Positions 46,898 to 57,001 of a stretch of DNA of 64,000 nt are shown here, piece after piece; positions within the stretch are counted from its first letter, which is position 1; every line of letters starts with the position of its first letter. The notes beneath the pieces were generated by a model. That model saw nothing but the letters and a program-made list of their open reading frames with translations. It had not been told where the DNA came from and searched no databases. This stretch comes from Kalaharituber pfeilii (Eukaryota; Ascomycota; Pezizomycetes; Pezizales; Pezizaceae): contig WHUZ01000099.1 in NCBI GenBank assembly GCA_015179045.1, positions 1 through 64,000 of the forward strand. The letters are read 5' to 3'. A program made the translations under genes and the position numbers.

Positions 46898-47959
46898 ATG
46901 TCGTTTTGGCAAAATGTTATGGACTGGGGAGCCACAATAGGAGACGCATCGATGCGTGCAGCGGTCTCACTGTCCTTAATCCCTACCAAATTACCAGCGT
47001 TCATTGCAGAAGGTCTATGGTATATCATAGCCATGATATTCAAGACCGGGCCCACAACAGAGAATCCTATTGTCTGCAGAGCTGATTTAGATCTCATGAA
47101 CAGAACCTTGGTTCAGTATAATGGTGTCACTCTCACTCAGACGGACCATCAAAGGATCAAAAAGGAGTTGGACTTCAAAGCTGGGTCAATCCACATTGCC
47201 ATCGCCGGCAGTGCGGGCACGGGCAAATCATCTTTAATCAACGCCTTCCGGGGACTCCGGGTGACAGATCACTCCGCAGCTCCCACTGATGTAGTAGAAT
47301 GCACTCGCAAGATTGCCCGATACCCGGACCCCCGGTATCCATGGATTGTGTGGTTTGATATCCCCGGCGGTGGTACTAATGAGTGCCCTGGCACCGGGTA
47401 TTTTGAGCGTAATGGTTTGTATCTCATGGACTGCATCATTGTCGTCTGTGGAGACCGTTTCTTGGCATTGGATATTGAGATCTTGAAACGCGCTCGTGAG
47501 TGGAATATCACAGCATTAGTTGTCCGTTCCAAGTCCGATGTTCATATTCGCAATCTGGCGACTGAAAACGAGGACCCCGACGATGAGGATTTGTATAAGC
47601 AAAACCAAGCACAGGCACGAAAGAAATATATCACAGAGAGCAAGAAGAATTTCGAGCACAATTTGAAGCTGGCGGGGCTGACACGGCAATTCACCGCTGA
47701 GGACCTTTTTCTAGTTAGTGCGGCCAAGTTACGACAACTGATGACGAGGTCGGAGGATATTCCTGAAGCCAAGAAGCTTGAGAAAGAAGCATCCAGCAGT
47801 TTAGTGCGGGATGAAGCGCACGTAAGGAAGTGGGGCAAGCGGTTGCAAGAGGCACGGGAGAAATTCATGAACAACTTGCTATCTTCCCCAGTATTCATTG
47901 ATGAGCAGAGGCTAGTCTTAAAGGTGTTTTCATCTATTGGAGAATCTCGATATAGTTAA
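46898..47959 (+). CDS. IRG-like (interferon-inducible type) GTPase, gene 1
   Basis: Intron-less, 353 residues, with the start at MSFWQNVMDW. After a hydrophobic N-terminal helix region (about residues 20-50) comes a G domain: P-loop GSAGTGKS at 104-111, switch region APTDVVECT, G3 DIPG at 154-157 within WFDIPGGGT, and G4-like VRSKSD at 209-214, which matches the VRTKVD of vertebrate IRGs. Between G3 and G4, DCIIVVCGDRFLALDIEILK parallels the IRG sequence for this region. A helical C-terminal part follows. Family knowledge: IRG GTPases act on membranes around intracellular microbes in animals; fungal members are little described. I assign the family by motif spacing and not by a search. Septin- or AIG1-type GTPases are less likely. 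Confidence 0.8.
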   Translation: MSFWQNVMDWGATIGDASMRAAVSLSLIPTKLPAFIAEGLWYIIAMIFKTGPTTENPIVCRADLDLMNRTLVQYNGVTLTQTDHQRIKKELDFKAGSIHIAIAGSAGTGKSSLINAFRGLRVTDHSAAPTDVVECTRKIARYPDPRYPWIVWFDIPGGGTNECPGTGYFERNGLYLMDCIIVVCGDRFLALDIEILKRAREWNITALVVRSKSDVHIRNLATENEDPDDEDLYKQNQAQARKKYITESKKNFEHNLKLAGLTRQFTAEDLFLVSAAKLRQLMTRSEDIPEAKKLEKEASSSLVRDEAHVRKWGKRLQEAREKFMNNLLSSPVFIDEQRLVLKVFSSIGESRYS

Positions 47960-49154
47960 GGTGTAAACCTATAGCTAGAGGTATGACTATCTCTACGTCA
48001 AGTCACTGGCAGATAATTACGTGGAAAACATGAGTTTATGCTAACATGTGGATATTAGGGGAAAGTTCCCTTATTTACATTCAACTGTCCACATAAGAAT
48101 GCGGTCAATTGGGAATATATCTTGCATGAAACCAAGCGGTGGTGCCCACAGTAATAATATGCGATAAGACCTCCAGATGGGAGTTGAGTCTCAATGATAT
48201 TCATCTCAACATGCAAGTATATAAAGCTCTATGCATTGGGAACTGCGAGGCGGAGAGCAAGGCAAATGTTGATTTTGAGTTTCATGTATTTTTTCGCTGT
48301 CATTTTCCACTGTTCATTTTACTGTGAGTCCTGTTGTCAACTTTAACACCATTTTCGTTACTTTCATTCTCGATGTACTGTTGTTCCTCTAGCTTGTGGA
48401 AATAGTCTGGTTTTGTGGAAATAATCATGATGGTGATTCCCAATCTCGACTAGTGTAACGGTTGGGGATTGTGATCTACGGAGCGCAGGCAGGCGTCGGT
48501 TCAGCGGTGGTTCAGCAGACAGTGATTCAGCAGACAGCGGTTCAGCAGGTCATGACGTTCAGCACAGCAGGTAAACAATCTTACATAGTGAAAACTAAAT
48601 ACAAGAGGTTGCGTGAAGCGAAAAGGAAAAGAGAATACATGATCATGAACACCGCTATATATATGCACCTTGAAAACTCTGCCGAATTCTACCGAATACC
48701 TTCGATGTGCCGGAATGCTTGTCAAAACATCTTAGCGTGGTTCCGATTGTCCGTCAGCTGTTATTCCCGTTACAACTAGTGCAAATATGGGAGATTTTTT
48801 TTTTTTTTTTAAAAAAAAAATCATTACTCACATGCCGCCCTGTGGGCTATGGTGAGATTAGGTACATGAGAAACATGAGAAACAAGAGAAATATAAAAGA
48901 AGATATGAGCCCTCCAACATTCCGCCCGGTTTCGGATAAATATGGGAGTGTCCATTATACTACTACTATGTAAGAAGTATTCTGGCCAGCTGACGAAGTG
49001 AAATTCAGACAGTTGATAGTTATAATATATTTGGGCTTTATATGCTGGCGCAGTGGGGCACATAAATAAGGAAATAGACAAACTACCTTTGATAAGAGTG
49101 AAATATATTAACGCTAGGTGTGAAATACTTATGAGGCGTTATATAGATATATGT
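47960..49154. other. IRG 1 downstream spacer
   Basis: Conserved downstream block, then a 12-bp type repeat of TTCAGCAGACAG (about 48500-48555) and a reversed SINE-like fragment after a T/A run (48796-48870). Short open frames here are not conserved between units. Confidence 0.5.
48796..48875 (-). mobile_element. SINE-like 3' fragment (reversed)
   Basis: On the - strand it reads AATCTCACCATAGCCCACAG, then GGCGGCATGTGAGTAATGAT and an A-rich tail. Homologous to 28532-28576, 52977-53060 and 61008-61075. Confidence 0.65.
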
Positions 49155-49691
49155 GCCGGGCTATTCGTAACAGTGATTCAGTTACCACTGGCTCGGGCCA
49201 GTCACCACTGGTCCGTTTTTTCTCTGTACAAAGCACTATGCACTACATTACCTACACGCCCACTACACGCGTACTCTACAGTCAACCTCGAACCCAACCA
49301 AACTGCCGTTAAGAATGCGGAACCCTCTTCAGCGAAATGCTTTTCTCTTTAGCGAAAATTCCATTCCAGTGAAATACTCCTCTATAGCAAATTGTGGAGA
49401 ATCATAAAAGAAGATTTAAAATTATCAAAAGCATGTAACTGCCAAAGGATATGAGTAAATAAACATGTAAATAAACAAATACTGCGAAGATTTGAATAAA
49501 ATTTCAAGTGGCAACTGCAAGAATTTACTGACTAACCTGTTCTATTATATTAGTTTCTGTAGTGAAAAAAAGGTCAATACAATGTTGTTCAAGTACGCGT
49601 GTTGTGAGTGATCCGGGCCAGTCATGAACCGTAGTGCTCCTGAGTGGCCTGTGCCAGTGGTGACTGGAACGTTTGTTACGAATGGCCAAGC
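49155..49691 (-). mobile_element. 540-bp inverted-repeat element, copy 4 (reversed)
   Basis: Reverse-complement relative of the element at 300-841; it includes TACACGCGTACTCTACAGTC and both CCAGTCACCACTGG-type ends. It connects the IRG array with the HeLo-ANK array. Confidence 0.75.
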
Positions 49692-50294
49692 ACAAGCCAT
49701 CTAAACCGCGTGGCGTTTTCGCAGGTCTAGACGGCGTTGCGGAAGGTCTCTATCAAAATTTATAACGGTAGCATATTGAAAATTCGTGCGTTAAAGGCTA
49801 CTGTAGGTTCCTGTTGGAGGTCACCTGTAAGTTTGGAGGCAAACAAGGGGAGTGACAACTACCCCGCACACAGGCATATGAAGAGCGGCAATAGGCAGGG
49901 TTTCGGGGAGTGATGGTGGGCCTGACGGTGGGCCTGACGGCGAAGCTGGTGCCCAGTATTCAAGGTATCACTGGCCCGCTATAAAAATTCCATCCACCTA
50001 ATGTCGGATACACTGACTCCCCTGGATTTTATTATCGCACTCGCAACTGTGCTATCAGGAAAATCTCCAAAGTAGACCTATACCCCAAACCCGCGATACA
50101 GCAATATTGCCTTTGCGAAAAATTCGAAAGTGTAGGTAGCTGTTTCATTCAACTTGAAAGGGTGCAAGATAGCGTACTATGTTCACGTAGCTGATCTGGC
50201 ACACTGATATCGATCTAGAGCACTGACCACGTGTGCGATTTCGGCTTCTAAAAGCACTCGCAATAAACACGCAGGCAACGGTTTTCACGCACAG
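49692..50294. other. Promoter region of IRG-like gene 2
   Basis: Repeated promoter block with TGACGGTGGGCCTGACGG repeats and a TATA box at 49980. Confidence 0.55.
49980..49987 (+). promoter_or_regulatory. TATA box of IRG-like gene 2
   Basis: TATAAAAA, 315 bases upstream of the ATG, in the context CTGGCCCGCTATAAAAATTCC shortened to its core; conserved in unit 3. Confidence 0.6.
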
Positions 50295-51371
50295 ATGTCG
50301 TTTTGGCAGGATTTACTTACAATAGGAGACGCAGCAATGCGTGGAACTTTCGCACTGATCGTAGTACCTATCGCGGTAGTGCCAGTGTTCATTGCATCAG
50401 GTCTCATACAAAGCGCTTTTGTTGTGAAATCCCTCATAGAGGACATATTCGATACCGGACCCATATTACAAAACGATAATGTCCTCAAGCTTGATGCAGA
50501 GCTCTGGAAAGGTGCCTTGGTTAAGGAGGGCATCACTATCACTCAGGCGGACCATGAAAGGGTCAAAAAGGAGTTGGGGTTCGAAGCCGGGTCAATCCAC
50601 ATTGCCATCGCGGGCGGTACGGGCGCGGGAAAATCATCTTTAATCAACTCCTTCCGAGGACTCCGGCCGAAAGATCCCTTCGCAGCTCCCACTGGTATAG
50701 TCGAATGCACTCGCAAGATTACCCGATACCCAGACCCCCGCTATCCATGGCTTGTGTGGTTTGATTTTCCCGGTGGAGGTACTAAGGAGTCCCCTAGCGC
50801 CGGGTACTTTGAGCGTAATGGCTTGTATGTCATGGACTGCATCATTATTGTCTGTGGAGACCGTTTCTCAGAATTGGATATCGAAATCTTGAAACGTGCT
50901 CACAAGTGGAATATTAGAGTATTGGTTGTCCGTTCCAAGTCTGATGTTCATATTCGCAATCTGGCAATTGAAAACGTCGAGGACCCTGACGACAAGGAAT
51001 TGTATAAACAAAGCTACGAACTAGCACGAATTAAATTTATTGAGGACAGCAAGAAGAGCTTCGAGCACAATTTGAAACTAGCGGGGCTGACAGCACAATT
51101 CACATCTGAGGACCTTTTTCTAGTTAGTGCACCCAGGTTACGACAACTGATGACAGGGTCGGAAGATATTGCTGAGGCCAAGGAGATTGAGAAAGAAGCA
51201 TCCAGTAGTTCAGTGCAGAATGAAGCGCAGGTAGAGAAGTGGAGGGAACGATTGCAAGCTGCGCGGGAGAAATACGTGAACAAGTTGCTATCTTCTCCAG
51301 GATTCATTGATGAGCAGAGGTTAGCCTTAAAGGTATTTTCATCTATTGGAAAATCTCGATATAAGGTGTAA
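50295..51371 (+). CDS. IRG-like GTPase, gene 2
   Basis: Intron-less, 358 residues, intact. The N-terminus has a long hydrophobic stretch (about 17-47: ALIVVPIAVVPVFIASGLIQ) that could insert into or lie on membranes. P-loop GGTGAGKS at 107-114, switch APTGIVECT, G3 DFPG at 157-160, and VRSKSD at 212-217. C-terminal helical part ends KVFSSIGKSRYKV. Compared with gene 3 it lacks 12 bases near the start (LLTIGD versus FLTWGATIGD). It shares the promoter, TATA spacing and downstream block with its neighbours, so it is probably expressed in the same way. Same family reasoning as gene 1. Confidence 0.8.
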   Translation: MSFWQDLLTIGDAAMRGTFALIVVPIAVVPVFIASGLIQSAFVVKSLIEDIFDTGPILQNDNVLKLDAELWKGALVKEGITITQADHERVKKELGFEAGSIHIAIAGGTGAGKSSLINSFRGLRPKDPFAAPTGIVECTRKITRYPDPRYPWLVWFDFPGGGTKESPSAGYFERNGLYVMDCIIIVCGDRFSELDIEILKRAHKWNIRVLVVRSKSDVHIRNLAIENVEDPDDKELYKQSYELARIKFIEDSKKSFEHNLKLAGLTAQFTSEDLFLVSAPRLRQLMTGSEDIAEAKEIEKEASSSSVQNEAQVEKWRERLQAAREKYVNKLLSSPGFIDEQRLALKVFSSIGKSRYKV

Positions 51372-52192
51372 ACCTATTGCTAGAGGTATGACTATCTCTA
51401 CGTCAAGTCACTGGCAAATATTTACATAGAAAACCTGGATTTATGCTAACATGCGACTTTTAGAGGAAAGTTCCCTTATTTACTCTACTAGCTATTGGAA
51501 TTTCTACACTGTTATAAATTAAATAAGAATGCTGTCAATTGGGTGGTGGTGTTCCTGGATCGAATATATCTTGCATGAAACCAAGCGGAGGTGCCCACAG
51601 CAGTACTAGTAATATGCAATAAGACCTCCAGATGGGAGTTGAGTCTCAATGGTATTCATCTCAATGTGCAAGTATATGAAGCTCTATGCAGTGAGAACTG
51701 CGAGGCGGAGAGCAAGACAAATGTTGATTTTGAGTTTCATGTATTTTTTGCTGTCATTTTCCACTGTTAATTTTACTATAGGTTCTGTTGTCAACATTAA
51801 TGCCATTTCCGTTACTTTCATTCTCGATGTACTGTAGTTTCTTTAGCTTGCATGGTGATTCCCAATCTCGACTACGGTAGTGCAACGGTTGGGGATCGTG
51901 ATCTACGGAGCGCAGGCAGGCGGCGGTTCAGCGGTGGTTCAGCAGACAGTGATTCAGCAGACAGCGGTTCAGCAGGTCATGGCGTTCAGCACAGCAGGTA
52001 AACAATCTTACTAGCGAAAATTAAATACAAGAGGTTGCGTGAAGCGAAAAGGAAAAGAGAATACATGATCATGAACACCGCTATATATATGCACCTTGAA
52101 AACTCTGCCGAATTCTATCGAATACCTCCTCCGATGTGCCGGAATGCTTGTCAAAACATCTTAGCGTGGTTCCGATTGTCCGTCAGCTGTTA
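51372..52192. other. IRG 2 downstream spacer
   Basis: Conserved downstream block as after gene 1, with a TACGGTA insertion (51873-51879) compared with units 1 and 3. No gene is supported. Confidence 0.5.
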
Positions 52193-52940
52193 TGGTGGAG
52201 TGCACCTATAAGGGACCACTTGTTACATTCCGTCGCGTGCTGACTAATACACCTATTATTTTTTTTATTTTTTTTTTGTTAGGTGGGGGGAAGGGGAAGG
52301 GGGAGGTGTACCCTAGACACAGGCTCCCCAGTTGGCCTCAGTCCGCTTTCTGGCACCGTTAGGCCCCGGCCACAATACACTCACATTTAGTATCTCATCT
52401 TTGCAATAGAGAGATTGGACAACCTGGAGCACATGGGCATTTGGTATTATTCTATCAGTGTTTTATTGTGAGCTAAATTCTAATGAATTTTTTTGGGGCA
52501 GCTGCAAAATGCTATACTAATGATCATTGTGAGTATAACTTCGAACCATTATGATTGACAATTCCATGCAGCCTTGAGTCTGTTTCCGATATGACAATTA
52601 TTTTGTATAAATATTTACCTATTATGCATGCATATCGCTATGGTAGTGACAAAGGAATATGTGGATCATTTCCAAATAGAGTAAGGATTTCCTGTACTAG
52701 TACTGATCTAGCATTCTTGGCACGTTGCATTTTTCAGCTCTCCCATACAAAGTGCCTCCTTTTCAATCTGCTTCTACATACTCATTAATTTTTTTTTTTT
52801 TTAATAGAGGACATTAAAATGTAGAGCAGACAAATACTACGTATTAATGTCCTTTAGGTTTCAATCAGATGTGGTTTGATAATATAGTAGCACTTCAAAC
52901 GTGGTGGCTATAAGTGGTCCCTTATAGGTGCACTCCACCA
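52193..52940. mobile_element. 748-bp TA-flanked inverted-repeat element
   Basis: Ends are perfect inverted repeats of 29 bases starting TGGTGGAGTGCACCTATAAG, flanked by TA (52191-52192, 52941-52942). The IRG1-IRG2 spacer shows the empty site CTGTTATTCCCG (48757-48768). The interior has a T-run, G-rich sequence and a 77-codon frame without recognised domains, so it is non-autonomous. Confidence 0.9.
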
Positions 52941-52976
52941 TATTCCCGTTACAACTAGTGCAAATATGGGAGGGGT

Positions 52977-52978
52977 TT

Positions 52979-53012
<34 letters not shown>

Positions 53013-53065
53013 TATCATTACTCACATGCCGCCCTGTGGGCTATGGTGAGATTAGGTACATGAGA
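52977..53065 (-). mobile_element. SINE-like 3' fragment (reversed)
   Basis: T-rich run, then ATCATTACTCACATGCCGCC, then CTGTGGGCTATGGTGAGATT. Same fragment and place as after IRG gene 1, so it was duplicated with the unit. It is followed by an ATGAGAAAC microsatellite (about 53060-53100). Confidence 0.65.
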
Positions 53066-53371
53066 AACATGAGAAACATGAGAAACATGAGAAACATGAG
53101 AAATACTGTATAAAGAAGATATGAGCCCTCCAACATTCCGCCCGGTTTCGGATAAATATGGGAGTGTCTATTATACTACTACTATGTAAGAAGTATTCTG
53201 GACAGCTGACGAAGTGAAATTCAGACAGCTGATAATTATAATATATTCGGGCTTTTTATGCTGGCGCAGTGGGGCACATAAATAAGGGAATAGACAAACT
53301 ACCTTTCATAATAGTGAAATATATTAACGCTAGGTGTGAAAATACTTATGAGACGTTATATAGATATATGT

Positions 53372-53928
53372 GCCGGGCCATTCGTAACAGTGATTTAGTC
53401 ACCACTGGCTCGGGCCAGTCACCACTGGTCCGTTTTTTCTCTGTACAAAGCACTATGCCCTACATTACCTACACGCCCACTACACGCGTACTCTACAGTC
53501 AACCTCGAACCCAACCAAACTGCCGTTAAGAATGCGGAACCCTCTTCAGCGAAATGCTTTCTCTTCAGCGAAATACTTTTCTCTTTAGCGAAAATTCCAT
53601 TCCAGTGAAATACTCCTCTATAGCAAATTGTGGAGAATCATAAAAGAAGATTTAAAATTATCAAAAGCATGTAACTGCCAAAGGATATGAGTAAATAAAC
53701 ATGTAAATAAACAAGTACTCCGAAGATTTGAATAAAATTTCAAGTGGCAACTGCAAGAATTTACTGACTAACCTGTTCTATTATATTAGTTTCTGTAGTG
53801 AAAAAAAGGTCAATACAATGTTGTACAAGTACGCGTGTTGTGAGTGATCCGGGCCAGTCATGAACCGTAGTGCTACTGAGTGGCCTGCGCCGGTGGTGAC
53901 TGGAACGTTTGTTACGAATGGCCAGGCA
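53372..53928 (-). mobile_element. 540-bp inverted-repeat element, copy 5 (reversed)
   Basis: Very close to copy 4; it was duplicated together with the IRG unit. It has one extra CTCTTCAGCGAAATACTTTT segment compared with copy 4. Confidence 0.75.
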
Positions 53929-54505
53929 CAAGCCATCTAAACCACGTGGCGTTTTCGCAGGTCTAGACGGCGTAGCGGAAGGTCTCTATCAAAATTAATA
54001 ACGGTAGCATATTGAAAATTCGTGCGTTAAAGGCTACTGTAGGTTCCTGTTGAAGGTCACCTGTAAGTTTGGAGGCAAACAAGGGGAGTGACAACTGCCC
54101 CGCACACAGGAGTGACGGTGGACCTGACGGTGGGCCTGACGGCGAAGCTGGTGCCCAGTATTCAAGGTATCACTGGCCCGCTATAAAAATTCCATCCACT
54201 TAATGTCGGATACACTGACTCCCCTGGATTTTATTATCACACTCGCAACTGTGCTATCAGCAAAATCTCCAAAGTAGACCGATACCCCAAACCCGCGATA
54301 CAGCAATATTGCCTTTTGCGAAAAATTCGAAAGTGTCATCGGTAGGTAGCTGTTTCATTCAACTTGAAAGGGTGCAAGATAGCGTACTATGTTCACATAG
54401 CTGATCTGGCACACTGATATCGATCTAGAGCACTGACCCACGTGTGTGGTTCCGGCTCCGAAAAAAACTCGCAATAAATACACAGGCAACGGCTTCCACG
54501 TACAG
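53929..54505. other. Promoter region of IRG-like gene 3
   Basis: Repeated promoter block; TATA box TATAAAAA at 54182-54189, 324 bases upstream of the ATG. Confidence 0.55.
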
Positions 54506-55590
54506 ATGTTGTATTGGCAGGATTTTCTCACCTGGGGAGCTACGATAGGAGACGCAGCAATGCGTGGAACTTTCGCACTGATCGTAGCACCTATCGCGTT
54601 AGTGCCAGTGTTCGTTTTCTCAGGTCTAATACAAAGCGCTTTTGCTGTGAAAGCGGTCATAGAGACGACATTCGATACCGAGCCCATGAATCCAAATGCT
54701 CATTTCGAGAAGATTGATGAAGAGCTCTGGGAAGGCGCCTTGGTTAGGGAGGGCATCACTTTCACTCAGATGGACCATGAAAGGATCAAAAGGGAGTTGG
54801 GCGTTGAGGCTAGGTCAATCCACATTGCTATCGCGGGCAGTGCGGGTACGGGAAAATCGTCTTTAATCAACTCCTTCCGCGGACTCCGGCCGAAAGATCC
54901 CCTCGCAGCTCCCACTGGTGTAGTCGAATGCACTCGCAAGATTACCCGATACCCAGACCCCCGCTATCCATGGCTTGTGTGGTTTGATTTTCCCGGTGGA
55001 GGTACTAAGGGGTCCCTAGCGCCCGGTACTTTGATCATAATGGCTTGTATACCATGGACTGCATCATTGTCGTCTGTGGAGACGTTTTCTCGGAATTGGA
55101 TATTGAAATCTTAAAACGTGCGCGCCAGTGGAATATCCCAGCATTAGTTGTCCGTTCGAAGTCTGATGTTCATATTCGCAATCTAGCGACTGAAAATGGG
55201 GACCCCGATGATGAGGAATTGTATAAACAAAACTACAAACAGGCGAGAAAGAAATTTATTGAGGAGAGCAAGAAGAGTTTCGAGCACAATTTGAAACTGG
55301 CGGGGCTGGCGGAACAATTCACTTCTGAGGACCTTTTTCTGGTTAGTGCATCCAAGTTACGACAACTGATGATGAGGTCGGAAGATATCCCTGAGGCCAA
55401 GAAGATCAAGGAAGAAGCATTGAGCAGTTCAGTATGGGATGAATCACTCCTAAAAAAGTGGGCGGAACAATTGCGAGCTGCGCGGGTGAAATTCATAAAA
55501 AAATTGCTATCTTCCCTAGGAATCATTGATGAGCTGAGGTTAGCCTTAAAGGTATTTTCATCTATTGGAAAATCTCGATATAAGGTGTAA
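54506..55590 (+). pseudogene. IRG-like GTPase, gene 3 (frameshifted)
   Basis: Starts MLYWQDFLTWGATIGDAAMR. The P-loop GSAGTGKS and G3 DFPG are intact, and the first frame runs to 55114. Near 55013-55020 one C is missing from a C-run (GGGTCCCTAG against GAGTCCCCTAG in gene 2), so the frame is lost just after FPGGGTKG. The second half is open in another frame (55045-55590) with DCIIVVCGDVFSELDIEILK, VVRSKSDVHIRN and the same C-terminus. The N-terminus has a hydrophobic segment as in gene 2. A single homopolymer lesion with both halves otherwise well preserved means a recent pseudogene or a base-calling error. Confidence 0.82.
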
Positions 55591-57001
55591 ACCTATTGCT
55601 AGAGGTATGACTATCTCTACATCAAGTTAGTGGCAAATATTTACATAGAAAACTTGGATTTATGCTAACATGCAACTTTTAGAGGAAAGTTCCCTTATTT
55701 ACTCTACTAGCTATTGGAATTTCTACGCTGTTATAAACTAAACTGTCAAAATAAGAATGCTGTCAATTGGGTGGTGGTGTTTCTGGATCGAATATATCTT
55801 GCATGAAACCAAGCGGCGGTGCCCAGTAGTACTAGTAATATGCAATAAGACCTCCAGATAGGAGTTGAGTCTCAATGGTATTCATCTCAATGTGCAAGTA
55901 TATGAAGCTCTATGCAGTGAGAACTGCTAGATGGAGAGCAAGACAAATGTTGATTTAGAAATTTATGTATTTTTTCGCTGTCATTTTCTACTGTTTATTT
56001 TACTGTGAGTTCTGTTGTAAACTTTAACGCTATTTTTGTTACTTTTATTCTCGATTTACTGTACCGTAGTTTCTTTCGCTTGTGGAAATAATTATGGTGA
56101 TTCCTAATCTCGACTAGTCTAAATATGGGAGTGTCCAGTATATTAGTGGGGGCTTTACACCTTCGCTGCGAGCCACATAAATAAGGGAATAGACAAACTA
56201 CCTTTCATAATGGTGAAATATATTAATGCTAGGTGTGAAAATACTAATGATTCATGAAGCGTAATACATATATATATAAATCAAAGGACTACATGCATAC
56301 TTGTAGCCTGCAATTGGTGTTTACTGGTATCCAATATATCGGAATGGGCAGCGGAGAAGAAGTACAGTAAGTTCAATTGAATGTTCAACCAATTAAAGCA
56401 TCGGACTTTTGCTGCATGGCAAGCGTTCCATGTATATGACACATTTGCAAAATCCGATAATCGAAATAAGCTGCGTTTCGGGTTGTTCAGCTTATCTACT
56501 TTACTTTTGGGGGTGGTGAAGGCTGCCTTATATTAGACGACGTCTGCTGCCACCTGGGCAGTAGCAACTCCAAAAATCTGATAAGGGAGTGACTATAATA
56601 TATTGGGTAAAGCATTCAACAGCTACATCATCTCTTGAGTGCAGGGATAGTCGGTGCATGGTTATATGCAAGTCTGGGAGTGTCAACCTATGGAGACAAC
56701 AGCGTATTGAGACAGCGAGCGAGAGAGATATATATGCTTTGACTCCTATTGAATGGACGTCTAAGGGAATTATCTGTTAGAGCTCTGCAGTCATACTACA
56801 CTCAGGCCTCCTTACTACTGTACCTTAAGAAAGTATGTGCTAATGCCATGCCCCATGAGTGAGATTTTTGAGAGGCACATATGCAGTAGAAATGTAAGGT
56901 CAAATCAAATCAAAGCAGGGAAGCTACAGCTGCAAACCTGCATATTAGCACAATGCTTACTTACCACCAAGCGAAGCAAGGTGGGTGATCGTGACGAGGT
57001 A
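55591..57001. other. IRG 3 downstream region
   Basis: Conserved downstream block up to about 56260, with a TACCGTA insertion (56062-56068) compared with unit 2, then unique sequence. No gene is supported. Confidence 0.5.

Larger units (their letters stand above)
46331..56260. repeat. Tandem triplication of IRG-like GTPase units
   Basis: Three units of about 2.3-4.2 kb, starting near 46370, 49790 and 54025. Each has a repeated promoter region (CTACTGTAGG, GGAGGTCACCTGTAAGTTTG, TGACGGTGGGCCTGACGG), a GTPase gene and a conserved downstream segment (CCTCCAGATGGGAGTTGAG). The first two units also carry a reversed 540-bp element; the third stops at about 56260. Confidence 0.85.

Noticed and set aside
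48462..48779. Frame with QQT/QQV repeats after IRG gene 1
   Set aside because: It arises from a TTCAGCAGACAG microsatellite; the matching region after IRG gene 2 does not keep the frame.
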